A stretch of 13,849 nucleotides of DNA from FEN-727 sp036508635 (GTDB lineage: Bacteria; Actinomycetota; Geothermincolia; Fen-727; Anoxymicrobiaceae), in assembly GCA_036508635.1 (NCBI GenBank), contig DATCGY010000208.1, forward strand, positions 1 to 13,849, written 5' to 3'. The notes below the pieces were generated by a model. The model saw only the letters and a list, made by a program, of their open reading frames with translations, was not told the origin of the DNA and ran no database searches. The position numbers were made by a program, and so were the translations under genes. The first letter of the stretch is position 1. Every line of letters starts with the position of its first letter. This document shows positions 1 through 7,708 of the stretch, in pieces.

Positions 1-344
1 ATGGCCAGATGCGCCCGGTGTTATCCGCGAGCAGCTACATCAGTTTCGCCGGCTGGTTTATGCTCGGTCTCGGCGCTTCCTTCGAGACTCCTGTCTTCAT
101 CTGGCTTCTCGTTGCCCTCAGGGTGGTATCGCCGGAACAGCTTACCAAGCAGTGGCGATGGGCGCTCATAATCATTCTCATAGTTGCTTCGGTCATCACG
201 CCCGACTGGAGTCCCGTGACGATGGTCCTCGTCGCCATTCCCATGACTCTGCTATACGTCATAAGCATCGCGCTCGCCTGGATGACGACTCGAAAACGAC
301 GAGCGCGCGAGGCCGAGGCCGCCGAGGCCGCCGAGGCCGCCTGA
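1..344 (+). CDS. tatC: Twin-arginine translocase subunit TatC, C-terminal part (5' end outside window)
   Basis: TatC is the multi-spanning membrane receptor of the Tat pathway, which recognises twin-arginine signals and exports folded, cofactor-loaded proteins. The frame is open from base 3, so the gene starts upstream of the window; about 113 codons remain. What is visible matches the end of the TatC family: a segment beginning YISFAGWFMLGLGASFETPV, a short loop, then two hydrophobic stretches, one ending at the ITPD motif and one with the MTLLYVISIALAW pattern. The C-terminus is a charged tail ending in a Glu-Ala-Ala repeat. fdhE follows after 33 bp, and two genes downstream lies a Tat-dependent formate dehydrogenase, the likely client. 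Recognition is by sequence pattern; the missing N-terminal half cannot be judged. Confidence 0.9.
   Translation, partial: GQMRPVLSASSYISFAGWFMLGLGASFETPVFIWLLVALRVVSPEQLTKQWRWALIIILIVASVITPDWSPVTMVLVAIPMTLLYVISIALAWMTTRKRRAREAEAAEAAEAA
315..341 (+). repeat. Three perfect 9-bp tandem repeats in the tatC tail
   Basis: The unit GAGGCCGCC occurs three times head to tail, directly preceded by a partial copy (GAGGCC, 309-314). It encodes the Glu-Ala-Ala tail immediately before the tatC stop. Such a short in-frame repeat can change copy number by slippage and would only lengthen or shorten a cytoplasmic tail. Confidence 0.85.
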
Positions 345-377
345 AAGACTTCCCTCACAAGGAAAGCGAGAAAACCC

Positions 378-1241
378 ATGATGATTGAAACAGTTGACCC
401 TGGCGCGGCCGGCGTCAGAGAAGCACGCGAGGAATACCTCAACATGTACCCGGAGTATTCCGACGCTCTCCACATGTACTGCTCGATAATGGAGGCGCAG
501 CAGGATGCCCTGGAAAAGATCCAATGCTACCTTGAACTCGCAGAGGATGAGAAAGAGAAGCGACTTCTGGCCGGTATCCCCCTGCTGGATCCAACCGAAG
601 TAGATATCGATCCGGCGATCTTCAGGGATCTCGTCGCCGGGATTTGTGAAGCGGTCGATCGATACCGTCCGGGCGGGTTTAAACATACAGACGAACTCCT
701 CTCGTGGGATGGCATCAACTCGAAGAATCTACCCGCGACCAGGGACCGGGTACTCGGCGGAGAGGCGCTGACCGTTTTTGAGACATGGGACTCCGATGCG
801 GACAAGAATATTGCTCACAATATTTTTCTTGAAGCACTTGTACCGTTCTACAGGAAGTGTGGTAGTATCCTTTACTGTAAAATAGAGCAACCTTCGTGCA
901 TACAGGCAAGATGCCCGGTGTGCGGGAGTTCTCCTCTAATGGGATTGTTCCGGAGCGAGGATGGCCTCTGCGTGGTGGAGTGTTCGCTCTGCCATACCCG
1001 CTGGAACGTTCAACGGGCCAGGTGCCCTTTCTGTGACGAGACGCAGGGGTTTCTCGAGTACATGCACATCGAGGAGCACCCGGAGCGCAGAGCCCAGTTC
1101 TGCAAGAAGTGTAAGGTCTATTTGAAGACCGTGGATTTGCGCGGCACCGGTCGCAATGTGCTGTTGCCGCTCGAGGACATCGTAACCGTCGACTTGGACT
1201 TTGCCGCGGCTGAAGATGGATTGAAGCCACCCGGCAAGTAG
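378..1241 (+). CDS. fdhE: Formate dehydrogenase accessory protein FdhE-like
   Basis: FdhE is a cytoplasmic maturation factor for respiratory formate dehydrogenases; it binds the catalytic subunit before Tat export and is thought to act in redox control or proofreading. The 287-residue product has a helical N-terminal region and a C-terminal metal-binding part with four CxxC pairs at about residues 179-182 (CPVC), 202-205 (CSLC), 216-219 (CPFC) and 242-245 (CKKC), the paired rubredoxin-like arrangement typical of the family. The length is slightly below the E. coli protein (about 309 residues). Two ATG codons lie in tandem at 378 and 381; a weak purine-rich stretch (AAGGAAAGCGAG) lies upstream, so either could start. 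Its position between tatC and the dehydrogenase genes supports the call. Extra cysteines (residues 161, 167, 174) precede the first pair and may be structural. Confidence 0.88.
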   Translation: MMIETVDPGAAGVREAREEYLNMYPEYSDALHMYCSIMEAQQDALEKIQCYLELAEDEKEKRLLAGIPLLDPTEVDIDPAIFRDLVAGICEAVDRYRPGGFKHTDELLSWDGINSKNLPATRDRVLGGEALTVFETWDSDADKNIAHNIFLEALVPFYRKCGSILYCKIEQPSCIQARCPVCGSSPLMGLFRSEDGLCVVECSLCHTRWNVQRARCPFCDETQGFLEYMHIEEHPERRAQFCKKCKVYLKTVDLRGTGRNVLLPLEDIVTVDLDFAAAEDGLKPPGK

Positions 1242-1302
1242 CAAGATAGGGACCACAAAACAAATATCTCGGGAGAAGTAAGAACTCAGGGGGGTGGATT
1301 TT

Positions 1303-1321
1303 GTTTTTCCCCGGGAAAAAC
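1303..1321. promoter_or_regulatory. 19-bp perfect inverted repeat upstream of the formate dehydrogenase gene
   Basis: The arms GTTTTTCCC and GGGAAAAAC are exact reverse complements around a single central C. The element lies in the 116-bp gap between fdhE and the catalytic subunit gene, about 37 bp before its ATG. An overlapping alternative hairpin (CCGGG, loop AAAAA, CCCGG) can form just downstream, so the RNA could fold in two mutually exclusive ways. It could be a dimeric repressor or activator site, or an RNA element controlling the step up from fdhE to fdhA expression. The symmetry is seen directly; the function is not known. Confidence 0.4.
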
Positions 1322-1357
1322 CCGGACGGAACATGACTGAAGAAAGTGAGGGGGGAC

Positions 1358-4300
1358 ATGGATCTTTCGCGTAGGGATTTCCTGAAGCTCTCCGGCTCCG
1401 GTCTCGGCGCTGCGGCTTTTGTAAATCTCGGCATGAAGCTTCCTGCGCGTGCAACCGATACGCCTCTCCGAATCGTGAAGGCCACCGAGTCCACCACTGT
1501 ATGTCCGTACTGTGCGGTGGGCTGCGGTATCCTGGTTCGGGCGGTTAACGGCAAGGTAGTGAATACCGAGGGCAATCCCGACCATCCCATCAACCAGGGC
1601 AATCTTTGCAGCAAGGGAAGCTCACTTATCCAAGTGTCTTATGTCAATGGCAACGTAAATAAAGAGCGCCTGACCAAGCCGCTGTACCGCGCCAAGGGCG
1701 CGTCCAGCTGGCAGGAGATAACCTGGGACGATGCGATCGGCAGGATAGCTAAAAAGATCAAAGACACCAGGGATAGCACCTGGATCGCAGAGGACGCAAT
1801 CCTCGACGCTGCCGGAAATCCTACCGGCAAGAAGGTCGTATGCAACCGCACCGAGGCTATTGCAAACCTCGGCGGAGCGGCGCTCGACAACGAGGAACTG
1901 CACCTTCTTCAAAAATTCGCGAGGGGGATAGGCCTGGTCTACGTAGACAACCAGGCACGGATATGACACTCCCCAACGGTCGCCAGTCTGGCGCCCACGT
2001 ATGGCAGGGGAGCGATGACCAACCAATGGACGGACGTAAAGAAAACCGACTGCACAATGGTGTGCGGCTCGAACTGCGCTGAAAGCCACCCGATAGCTTT
2101 CAAGTGGATTGAGGCTTCAAGAAACCGCGAAAAAGATCCCGCCAAGTTGATAGTGGTCGATCCGAGATTCACCCGGACAGCCGCCCGCGCGGATATCTAC
2201 GCCCAGATCAGGCCCGGCACTGACATAGTGTTCTTCGGCGGCCTCATCAACTACGCTCTGAGCAACAATACTATCCAGTGGGAGTACGTCAACAACTACA
2301 CCAACGCATCTTACCTTGTGAACCCGGGATACAGCTTCGACGCGAAGACCGGCCTCTTTGCAGGGTACAACGCGGAGAAGCGCAAGTACGATCCCGCAAA
2401 GTGGGCGTACCAGTTCGACAAGTACGGCCCGGACGGTAAGCCGACGGCCGATGCCAAGCCCGTTAAAGATCCTACTTACGCCAACCCCAACACCGTGCTG
2501 AACATACTCAAAGCTCACTACGCGAGATACACCCCGGAAAAAGTAGAGGCCATCACTGGCATCCCGAAGGACAAGTTCCTCGAGATAGCCAAGACCTACT
2601 GCGCGACCTCGGAGCCCGCTAAGAGCGGGAACCTTATGTACGCGATGGGCCTTGCTCACCACAGCGTAGGCACGCAGAACATCCGCGCTTTCGCCCTGTT
2701 GCAGTTGCTACTTGGCAATACCGGCATGCCGGGTGGCGGAATCAACGCGCTGAGGGGCGAGTCGAACGTTCAGTCTTCGACGGACTTCGCGCTGCTCTGG
2801 AACAACCTGCCCGGTTACCTGGCCGCCATCAACAGCACGACCAACCCGACGCTACAGGACTACGTCACGAAGTTCGTGGCGTCCAAGGGCACAGGCAGCT
2901 TCTGGGCCAACGCCGGCAAGTGGATGGTAAGCTTCCTCAAGTCCATGTACGGCGACAACGCCACGGCAGCCAACCAGTTCGGGTTCGACTGGATGCCCAA
3001 AGTCCAGGACGGAAAGAACTACAGCCACATCGCGCTCTTCGAGGCGATGTACGCCAAGGAGAAAGGCAAAGAGGTCAAAGGCCTGCTCCTCTGGGGACAG
3101 AACCCGTGCGTCGGCGGCCCCAACGCCAACATGGAAGCCAAGGCGCTCGAGAACCTCAACTGGATGGTCGCCATCGACCTCTGGGAGACCGAGACCTCGG
3201 TGTTCTGGAAGAGGCCCGGCGCGAACGCCGCGGATATTGATACCGAGGTGTTCCTGCTTCCGGCAGCGGCTTCGATAGAGAAAGAGGGTACCGTTACCAA
3301 TAGCGGCCGCGTCATCCAGTGGCGCTACAAGGCTGCCAACCCCCCGGGAGAGGCGAAGAGCGACGGCGCCATTGTCAGCCTGCTCATGACCAAGCTCAAG
3401 GAGCTCTACAAAGCTGATGGCGGACCGAACGCCGCCGCCATCAACAGCCTGTACTGGCCGTACGATCCCGAAGAGCCCAGCTCAGACGAGATCCTCAAGG
3501 AGATAAACGGCTACACCACCGCGGACAAGAAGCAGCTGGCAAACTTCACCAAGCTTGCGGCGGACGGCTCGACTACTTGCGGAATATGGATCTTCTCCGG
3601 TGTCTACGCTCCGGATCCGAAGGACCCCGCAAAGACGGTCAAGAACTTCTCCAAGCGAACTGATAACGAGGATGTCGGAGGCGTGGGAATCTATCCCAAG
3701 TGGGCGTTCGCGTGGCCGGTCAACCGGCGGATCATCTATAACCGATGCTCAACCAACCCCGCGGGCGTGCCATGGAACGCGGACAAGACACTCGTGAAAT
3801 GGGACGGCGCAAAGTGGGTCAACACGGATGTACCGGACTTCTTCTTCAAGCAGCCGCTACCGGGGGAGGAGCCCACGCTTCCGCCCGCCAACTCCGCGGT
3901 CAACTCGTACATCATGCAACCGTGGGGCGTTGGCCACTTGTTCGCTCCGACGGGCCTCACGGACGGGCCGCTCCCCGAGCACTACGAGCCGGTCGAAAGC
4001 CCGTTCAAAAACACGATGAGCGACACGCAGTACAACCCGGCCGTCAAGGTGTGGAACTCCGAGATGGACAAGCTGGCGCCGGTGGGGGACAAGAACTATC
4101 CGATAGTCGGCACCACCTGGCGGTTGACGGAGCACTGGCAGGCAGGCCAGATGACCAGGAACCTGCCCTGGCTGGCCGAGCTGCAACCCGAGATGATCGT
4201 CGAGATGTCAAAGAATCTCGCCGACCGCAAGGGCATCAGCAATGGCGACACCGTAACGGTGAAGAGCGCCAGGGGCCAGGTCAACGCGGTTGCGCTCGTG

Positions 4301-4504
4301 ACCGACAGGATCCAGGTCCTCACCGTGAACGGCCAGAAATGCGACGTGATAGGGATGCCCTGGCACTACGGCTACACCGGTTACGTGATCGGCGGCCCGA
4401 GCGGAAAGAGCTATGCGGCCAACCAGCTCACACCGCACATTGGTGACGCAAACACAATGGTGCCGGAGTACAAAGCGTTCGTTGTAGACGTAAATAAAGC
4501 ATAG
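1358..4504 (+). CDS. fdnG: Selenocysteine-containing formate dehydrogenase, catalytic (alpha) subunit, FDH-N type, Tat-exported
   Basis: It oxidises formate to CO2 at a bis-MGD molybdenum or tungsten centre and passes electrons to the iron-sulfur subunit. The frame runs through an in-frame TGA at 1964-1966, read as selenocysteine at residue 203 of about 1048 (E. coli FdnG has Sec196). The flanking residues, VDNQARI before and HSPTVASLAPTYGRGAMTN after, are the FDH-N active-site signature, including the histidine next to Sec. The N-terminus carries a Tat signal (SRRDFLKLSG, R5 R6, then a hydrophobic stretch), followed by the [4Fe-4S] motif C49-x2-C52-x3-C56 and C84. The C-terminal molydopterin-dinucleotide-binding part is intact. 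ATG 1358 is preferred because GAGG sits about 6 bp upstream; a GTG at 1346 in the same frame has no ribosome site. The beta subunit follows after 13 bp. Standard gene callers would break this gene in two at the TGA. The use of Mo versus W cannot be told. Confidence 0.95.
1964..1995 (+). promoter_or_regulatory. UGA selenocysteine codon with bacterial SECIS-like hairpin
   Basis: The TGA at 1964-1966 is followed by a hairpin with stem CGCCA (1981-1985), loop GTC (1986-1988), stem TGGCG (1989-1993). Below it GG (1978-1979) pairs with CC (1994-1995), leaving T1980 bulged. In E. coli fdhF the SECIS has the same layout: a bulged U below a short stem and a loop containing GU, at the same distance from the UGA. 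SelB's winged-helix domain reads the loop and bulge. The codon-by-codon spacing (CAC, xxC, CCA, xCG, GTx) matches fdhF as I remember it. This supports recoding rather than termination. Confidence 0.85.
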
Positions 4505-4517
4505 GAGGTGACGTGGC

Positions 4518-5348
4518 ATGGCTAATGAGAAAGCAATCCTTGTAGACACAACGAAATGTACCGCTTGCCGCGCCTGCCAGGTCGCCTGCAAGCAGTGGAA
4601 CCAGAACGACGCCGAGAAGACCAGCAACCAGGGGTCCTACGAGAACCCTCCTACCCTTAGCTCGCGGACCTGGATGCGAATACTGTTCAAAGAGCAGTAC
4701 AAGGACGGCAAGATGAGCTGGCTGTTCACCAAGCACCAGTGCATGCACTGCACCGATGCCGCCTGCGTGGCAGTCTGCCCGTCCGGCGCTACGTCCCAGC
4801 AGGAGTTCCAGCTGAAGGATGGAGCGGTGCTAAAGCGGGTTGCCACCAACCCGAGGCAGTGCATCGGATGCAACTACTGCCGGGTCGCGTGTCCTTTCGA
4901 CGTCCCCGGGTACGGCCAGAAGAAAAAAGGCATATACCGCTGTACGATGTGCATGGACAGGGTCACCAACAACGTGAACAGCTACTCGGTGCCCGCGTGC
5001 GTCAAGGCGTGTGCTCCCGGCACCCTCTCATTCGGAAATCGCGACGACCTGGTCGCGAATGCGGAGAAGCGGGTTGTTGAGCTCCAGAAGGCTGGTTACG
5101 CAAAGGCACAGACCTACGGAATAACCCAGCTCAAGGGGCTTCGGTACATGTATGTGCTGACAGACGAGCCGGCCGCTTACAGCCTGCCGAATTCGCCTTC
5201 CATCCCGACCTCCGTGGAGGTATGGAAAGCGCTCACGAAGCCGTTCGGGCTGGTGGCCACGATCGGGCTTGCGGTCGCACTGGCATGGAACGCGATAGTA
5301 AACGCCCGGAACCGCGGACTCGAAGAGAAATACAAGCTGGAGAACTGA
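4518..5348 (+). CDS. fdnH: Formate dehydrogenase iron-sulfur (beta) subunit, FdnH type
   Basis: It is the electron wire of the complex, carrying electrons from the catalytic subunit toward the membrane. The 276-residue product has four cysteine clusters for [4Fe-4S] centres: C14-x2-C17-x2-C20-x3-C24; C75-x2-C78-x4-C83-x3-C87; C115-x2-C118-x2-C121-x3-C125; and C142-x2-C145 with C161-x3-C165. A single hydrophobic helix lies at about residues 243-261 near the C-terminus, as in E. coli FdnH, and anchors the soluble domain. It lacks its own signal peptide, so it would be exported with the catalytic subunit. AGGAGGTG lies 7 bp before the ATG. It starts 13 bp after the alpha gene and rnfC follows after 16 bp. 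Oddity: no cytochrome b gamma subunit gene follows. Confidence 0.93.
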   Translation: MANEKAILVDTTKCTACRACQVACKQWNQNDAEKTSNQGSYENPPTLSSRTWMRILFKEQYKDGKMSWLFTKHQCMHCTDAACVAVCPSGATSQQEFQLKDGAVLKRVATNPRQCIGCNYCRVACPFDVPGYGQKKKGIYRCTMCMDRVTNNVNSYSVPACVKACAPGTLSFGNRDDLVANAEKRVVELQKAGYAKAQTYGITQLKGLRYMYVLTDEPAAYSLPNSPSIPTSVEVWKALTKPFGLVATIGLAVALAWNAIVNARNRGLEEKYKLEN

Positions 5349-5364
5349 GAAAGGAGGGACATTG

Positions 5365-6678
5365 ATGGAACTCAAGACATTCCGTGGCGGAATCCATCCG
5401 CCGTATAACAAAGAGGCTACCGCCGGTAAGGCGACCGTCGAGATCTCCCTCCCCGCAGAGGTGGTAATCCCGATGCAGCAGCACGTGGGCGCGCCCAACA
5501 ACCCCACGGTCGCTTTCGGAGATCACGTCGAAGCAGGACAGAAGATCGGCGTGACAGACGCGTTTATCTCCTCGCCGGTGCACTCCAGCGTCACGGGAAC
5601 GGTCAAGGCGATCGAGGAGCGCAGGAACTTCACGGGCATCATGGTAAACTCCGTGGTCATCAAGGTCGACCCAAACCAGCCGAGCAAGTGGAACGAAAAG
5701 CGCGACGTCGAGGGATTGACCCCCGAGCAGATCCGGGAAGTTGCCAAAGAGGGCGGCCTCGTCGGCTTGGGAGGCGCGGCGTTCCCGACATTCGTCAAGC
5801 TGTCTCCACCGAAGGGCAAGCCGATCGATACAGTCATAATAAACGCCTGCGAGTGCGAGCCGTTCCTCACCTGCGACCATCGCCTGATGCTCGAGCGGCC
5901 CGACGCTCTCCTGTCCGGCTTAAAGCTGATGATGAAAGCCGTCGGTGCGGCCAAGGGCTATATCGGGATCGAGGCAAACAAGAAAGACGCCTCCGACCTG
6001 CTCAAGTCCCAGGCGACCCGGGTTACTGGAGTCGAGGTCGTCGACCTCGAGGTCAAGTACCCGGAGGGCGCCGAGAAGATGCTGATCGACGCGATAACCG
6101 GACGCAGGGTTCCGCCTGGCAGGCTACCGAGCGAGGTGTCCGTCCTTGTCCAGAACGTGCAGACCGCCGTGGCACTGTCCGACGCGGCCACCACCGGCAA
6201 ACCGGTGATAGAGCGCGTTATCACGGTCACGGGTCCCGCCATGCGGCAGCCCAAGAACGTGATGGCTAAGATCGGGACACCGATCGAGCACATAATCGAG
6301 CAGTGTGGGGGGATGAGCTCCGAAGTCGTGAAGGTCATCATGGGTGGTCCGATGACGGGCTGGGCGCAGAACGACCTGACCGCCTCGGTAGTAAAGGGCA
6401 CCAGCGGAATACTCGCACTGACGCAGGAGGTATTAGACCTCAACTCCGAGGAACAGTGCGTGAGTTGCGACAAGTGCCTGGAAGTCTGTCCGATGTTCCT
6501 GATGCCGAACTTCATAGTGAAGTACTCGAGGAGAGGCAAGTGGGACCTCGCGAACAAGTACGGGGCTCGCGACTGCTTCGAGTGCGGGTGCTGCTCGTTC
6601 GAGTGTCCGGCAAAGATACCTCACGTTGCATACGTTCGTAAGGCCAAGGCGGAGATTGCCGCCGCGGAGAAGAAGTGA
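5365..6678 (+). CDS. rnfC: RnfC-like subunit (NADH/FMN-binding, two [4Fe-4S] clusters)
   Basis: In the Rnf complex RnfC is the peripheral cytoplasmic subunit that exchanges electrons with NAD(H) through FMN and iron-sulfur clusters. The 437-residue product keeps the family parts: an N-terminal barrel-sandwich domain starting FRGGIHPPYNK, the glycine-rich nucleotide loop GLVGLGGAAFP at 131-141, the ECEP acidic motif at 163-166, an SLBB-type region around 284-315, and two ferredoxin motifs C365-x2-C368-x2-C371-x3-C375 and C404-x2-C407-x2-C410-x3-C414. Nothing catalytic appears lost. ATG 5365 has AAGGAGG 7 bp upstream; a TTG at 5362 is too close to it. It follows the formate dehydrogenase beta gene by 16 bp and its stop region overlaps the rnfD leader. 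Finding rnfC directly after fdnGH rather than at the head of a full rnf operon is unusual. Confidence 0.9.
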   Translation: MELKTFRGGIHPPYNKEATAGKATVEISLPAEVVIPMQQHVGAPNNPTVAFGDHVEAGQKIGVTDAFISSPVHSSVTGTVKAIEERRNFTGIMVNSVVIKVDPNQPSKWNEKRDVEGLTPEQIREVAKEGGLVGLGGAAFPTFVKLSPPKGKPIDTVIINACECEPFLTCDHRLMLERPDALLSGLKLMMKAVGAAKGYIGIEANKKDASDLLKSQATRVTGVEVVDLEVKYPEGAEKMLIDAITGRRVPPGRLPSEVSVLVQNVQTAVALSDAATTGKPVIERVITVTGPAMRQPKNVMAKIGTPIEHIIEQCGGMSSEVVKVIMGGPMTGWAQNDLTASVVKGTSGILALTQEVLDLNSEEQCVSCDKCLEVCPMFLMPNFIVKYSRRGKWDLANKYGARDCFECGCCSFECPAKIPHVAYVRKAKAEIAAAEKK

Positions 6679-6695
6679 AAGGGGGCGAGACCGAC

Positions 6696-7658
6696 ATGGC
6701 AAATAACGGGTATGTTGTGACGGCGCCGCCGCACATCAAGAGGAAGGAACAGACCGGCTCGGCCATGAGGGACGTCGCTATCGCCCTAATACCGGTTATC
6801 GTAATGGCGATCATCTTTTTCAGGCTCTATGCGGTCGTGAACCTTGCGGCAGCTGTCCTGATGGCGATCGCCTCCGAGTGGGTCATGAGGAAGATAATGG
6901 GCAGGGAGCCGACCATCGGCGACTTCAGCGCCATTGTGACAGGCCTCTTTGTAGCGTTGCTTCTGCCGCCCACGGTGCCGTTCTGGTACGTGATGATAGG
7001 CGTGTTCATAGCAGTCGCGCTGGTCAAAGAGCTGATGGGCGGACTCGGTACCAACGTTTTCAACCCGGCGCTGTTCGGGTTCGTATCGTTGCTTATCGTG
7101 TCGAGGCTGTTCGCTCTCGGTAACCTGACACTCAATCTGGGGAGCCTCGATGGAGTGACGTCCGCGACTCCCCTGACCTTCATCAAGGCCGGAGCGCTGA
7201 ACGGGCTGCGGCCGGGATACTGGTGGTTGCTCTTCGCCCATGCCGGTGGAGCGATGGCCGAGGTCTCGGTGCTGGCGGTCCTTCTGGGTGCCGCATACCT
7301 CATGTACAAGGGGCACATCACGTGGCAGATACCGGTGTCGATCATAGGCACGGTATTCATATTGACCGCGATACTGGGTGAGAACCCACTGTACATGATA
7401 CTGGCCGGAGGCCTGGTGTTCGGCGCGTTCTTCATGGCAACGGACTGGGTGACGAGTCCAGACAACAAGGTCGCGCAGATAATGTACGGAGTGTTGATTG
7501 GTGTTTTGGTGACGGTAATTCGGCTTTACGCCGCGCCGACCGGCGCAGTCGCCTACTCCATACTGATCGGCAACGCGTTTACACCGCTGTTGAACCGCGC
7601 GTTCGTGCGGAGCAAGTTCGGTGAGATCAAGGCAATTGCCGCAGGTGAGACCGAATAG
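6696..7658 (+). CDS. rnfD: RnfD-like integral membrane flavoprotein
   Basis: RnfD is a membrane subunit of Rnf, related to NqrB, carrying FMN covalently bound to threonine and passing electrons within the membrane. The 320-residue product shows about nine to ten hydrophobic segments. Family motifs include the N-terminal APPHIKRKEQTGSAMRDV, VFNPALFG at about 121-128, the flavinylation-type motif VTSATPL with the candidate flavin threonine T158, and FMATDWVTSPDN at about 246-257. ATG 6696 has a GGGGGCGA ribosome site 7 bp before it; a GTG at 6675 overlapping the rnfC stop is possible but lacks one. It is the last gene of the operon, with a terminator beginning 22 bp later, so rnfG, rnfE, rnfA and rnfB do not follow. 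No flavin transferase (ApbE) gene is in the window either, so covalent flavinylation would depend on a gene elsewhere. Confidence 0.9.
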   Translation: MANNGYVVTAPPHIKRKEQTGSAMRDVAIALIPVIVMAIIFFRLYAVVNLAAAVLMAIASEWVMRKIMGREPTIGDFSAIVTGLFVALLLPPTVPFWYVMIGVFIAVALVKELMGGLGTNVFNPALFGFVSLLIVSRLFALGNLTLNLGSLDGVTSATPLTFIKAGALNGLRPGYWWLLFAHAGGAMAEVSVLAVLLGAAYLMYKGHITWQIPVSIIGTVFILTAILGENPLYMILAGGLVFGAFFMATDWVTSPDNKVAQIMYGVLIGVLVTVIRLYAAPTGAVAYSILIGNAFTPLLNRAFVRSKFGEIKAIAAGETE

Positions 7659-7677
7659 CGAAAGCAGATTCACCAAC

Positions 7678-7708
7678 AAAGGGGGGCTCCTTCTGGAGCC
7701 TCCCTTTT
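7678..7708. terminator. Bidirectional rho-independent terminator between converging operons
   Basis: A 10-bp stem, GGGGGGCTCC pairing with GGAGCCTCCC (one G-T wobble), closes a TTCT loop at 7681-7704. TTTT follows at 7705-7708 and AAA precedes at 7678-7680, so it can end transcription from both sides. The TAA stop of the MobB-like gene overlaps the T tract. It ends the fdnGH-rnfCD operon after rnfD. Confidence 0.85.

Noticed and set aside
3745..4446. Long second-frame open frame (about 230 codons) within the formate dehydrogenase gene
   Set aside because: It lies wholly inside a well-supported gene, has low-complexity Arg/Gly-rich composition expected from a shifted GC-rich frame, and has no recognisable domain.
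1346..4504. Apparent split of the formate dehydrogenase gene into two open frames, as if a pseudogene
   Set aside because: Both parts are in the same frame, the break is exactly the Sec position, a SECIS-like hairpin follows, and the whole Sec machinery is encoded nearby.
6786..7679. Long antisense open frame opposite rnfD
   Set aside because: It mirrors the rnfD codons, is rich in His, Arg and Gln as expected of an antisense shadow, and crosses the terminator.
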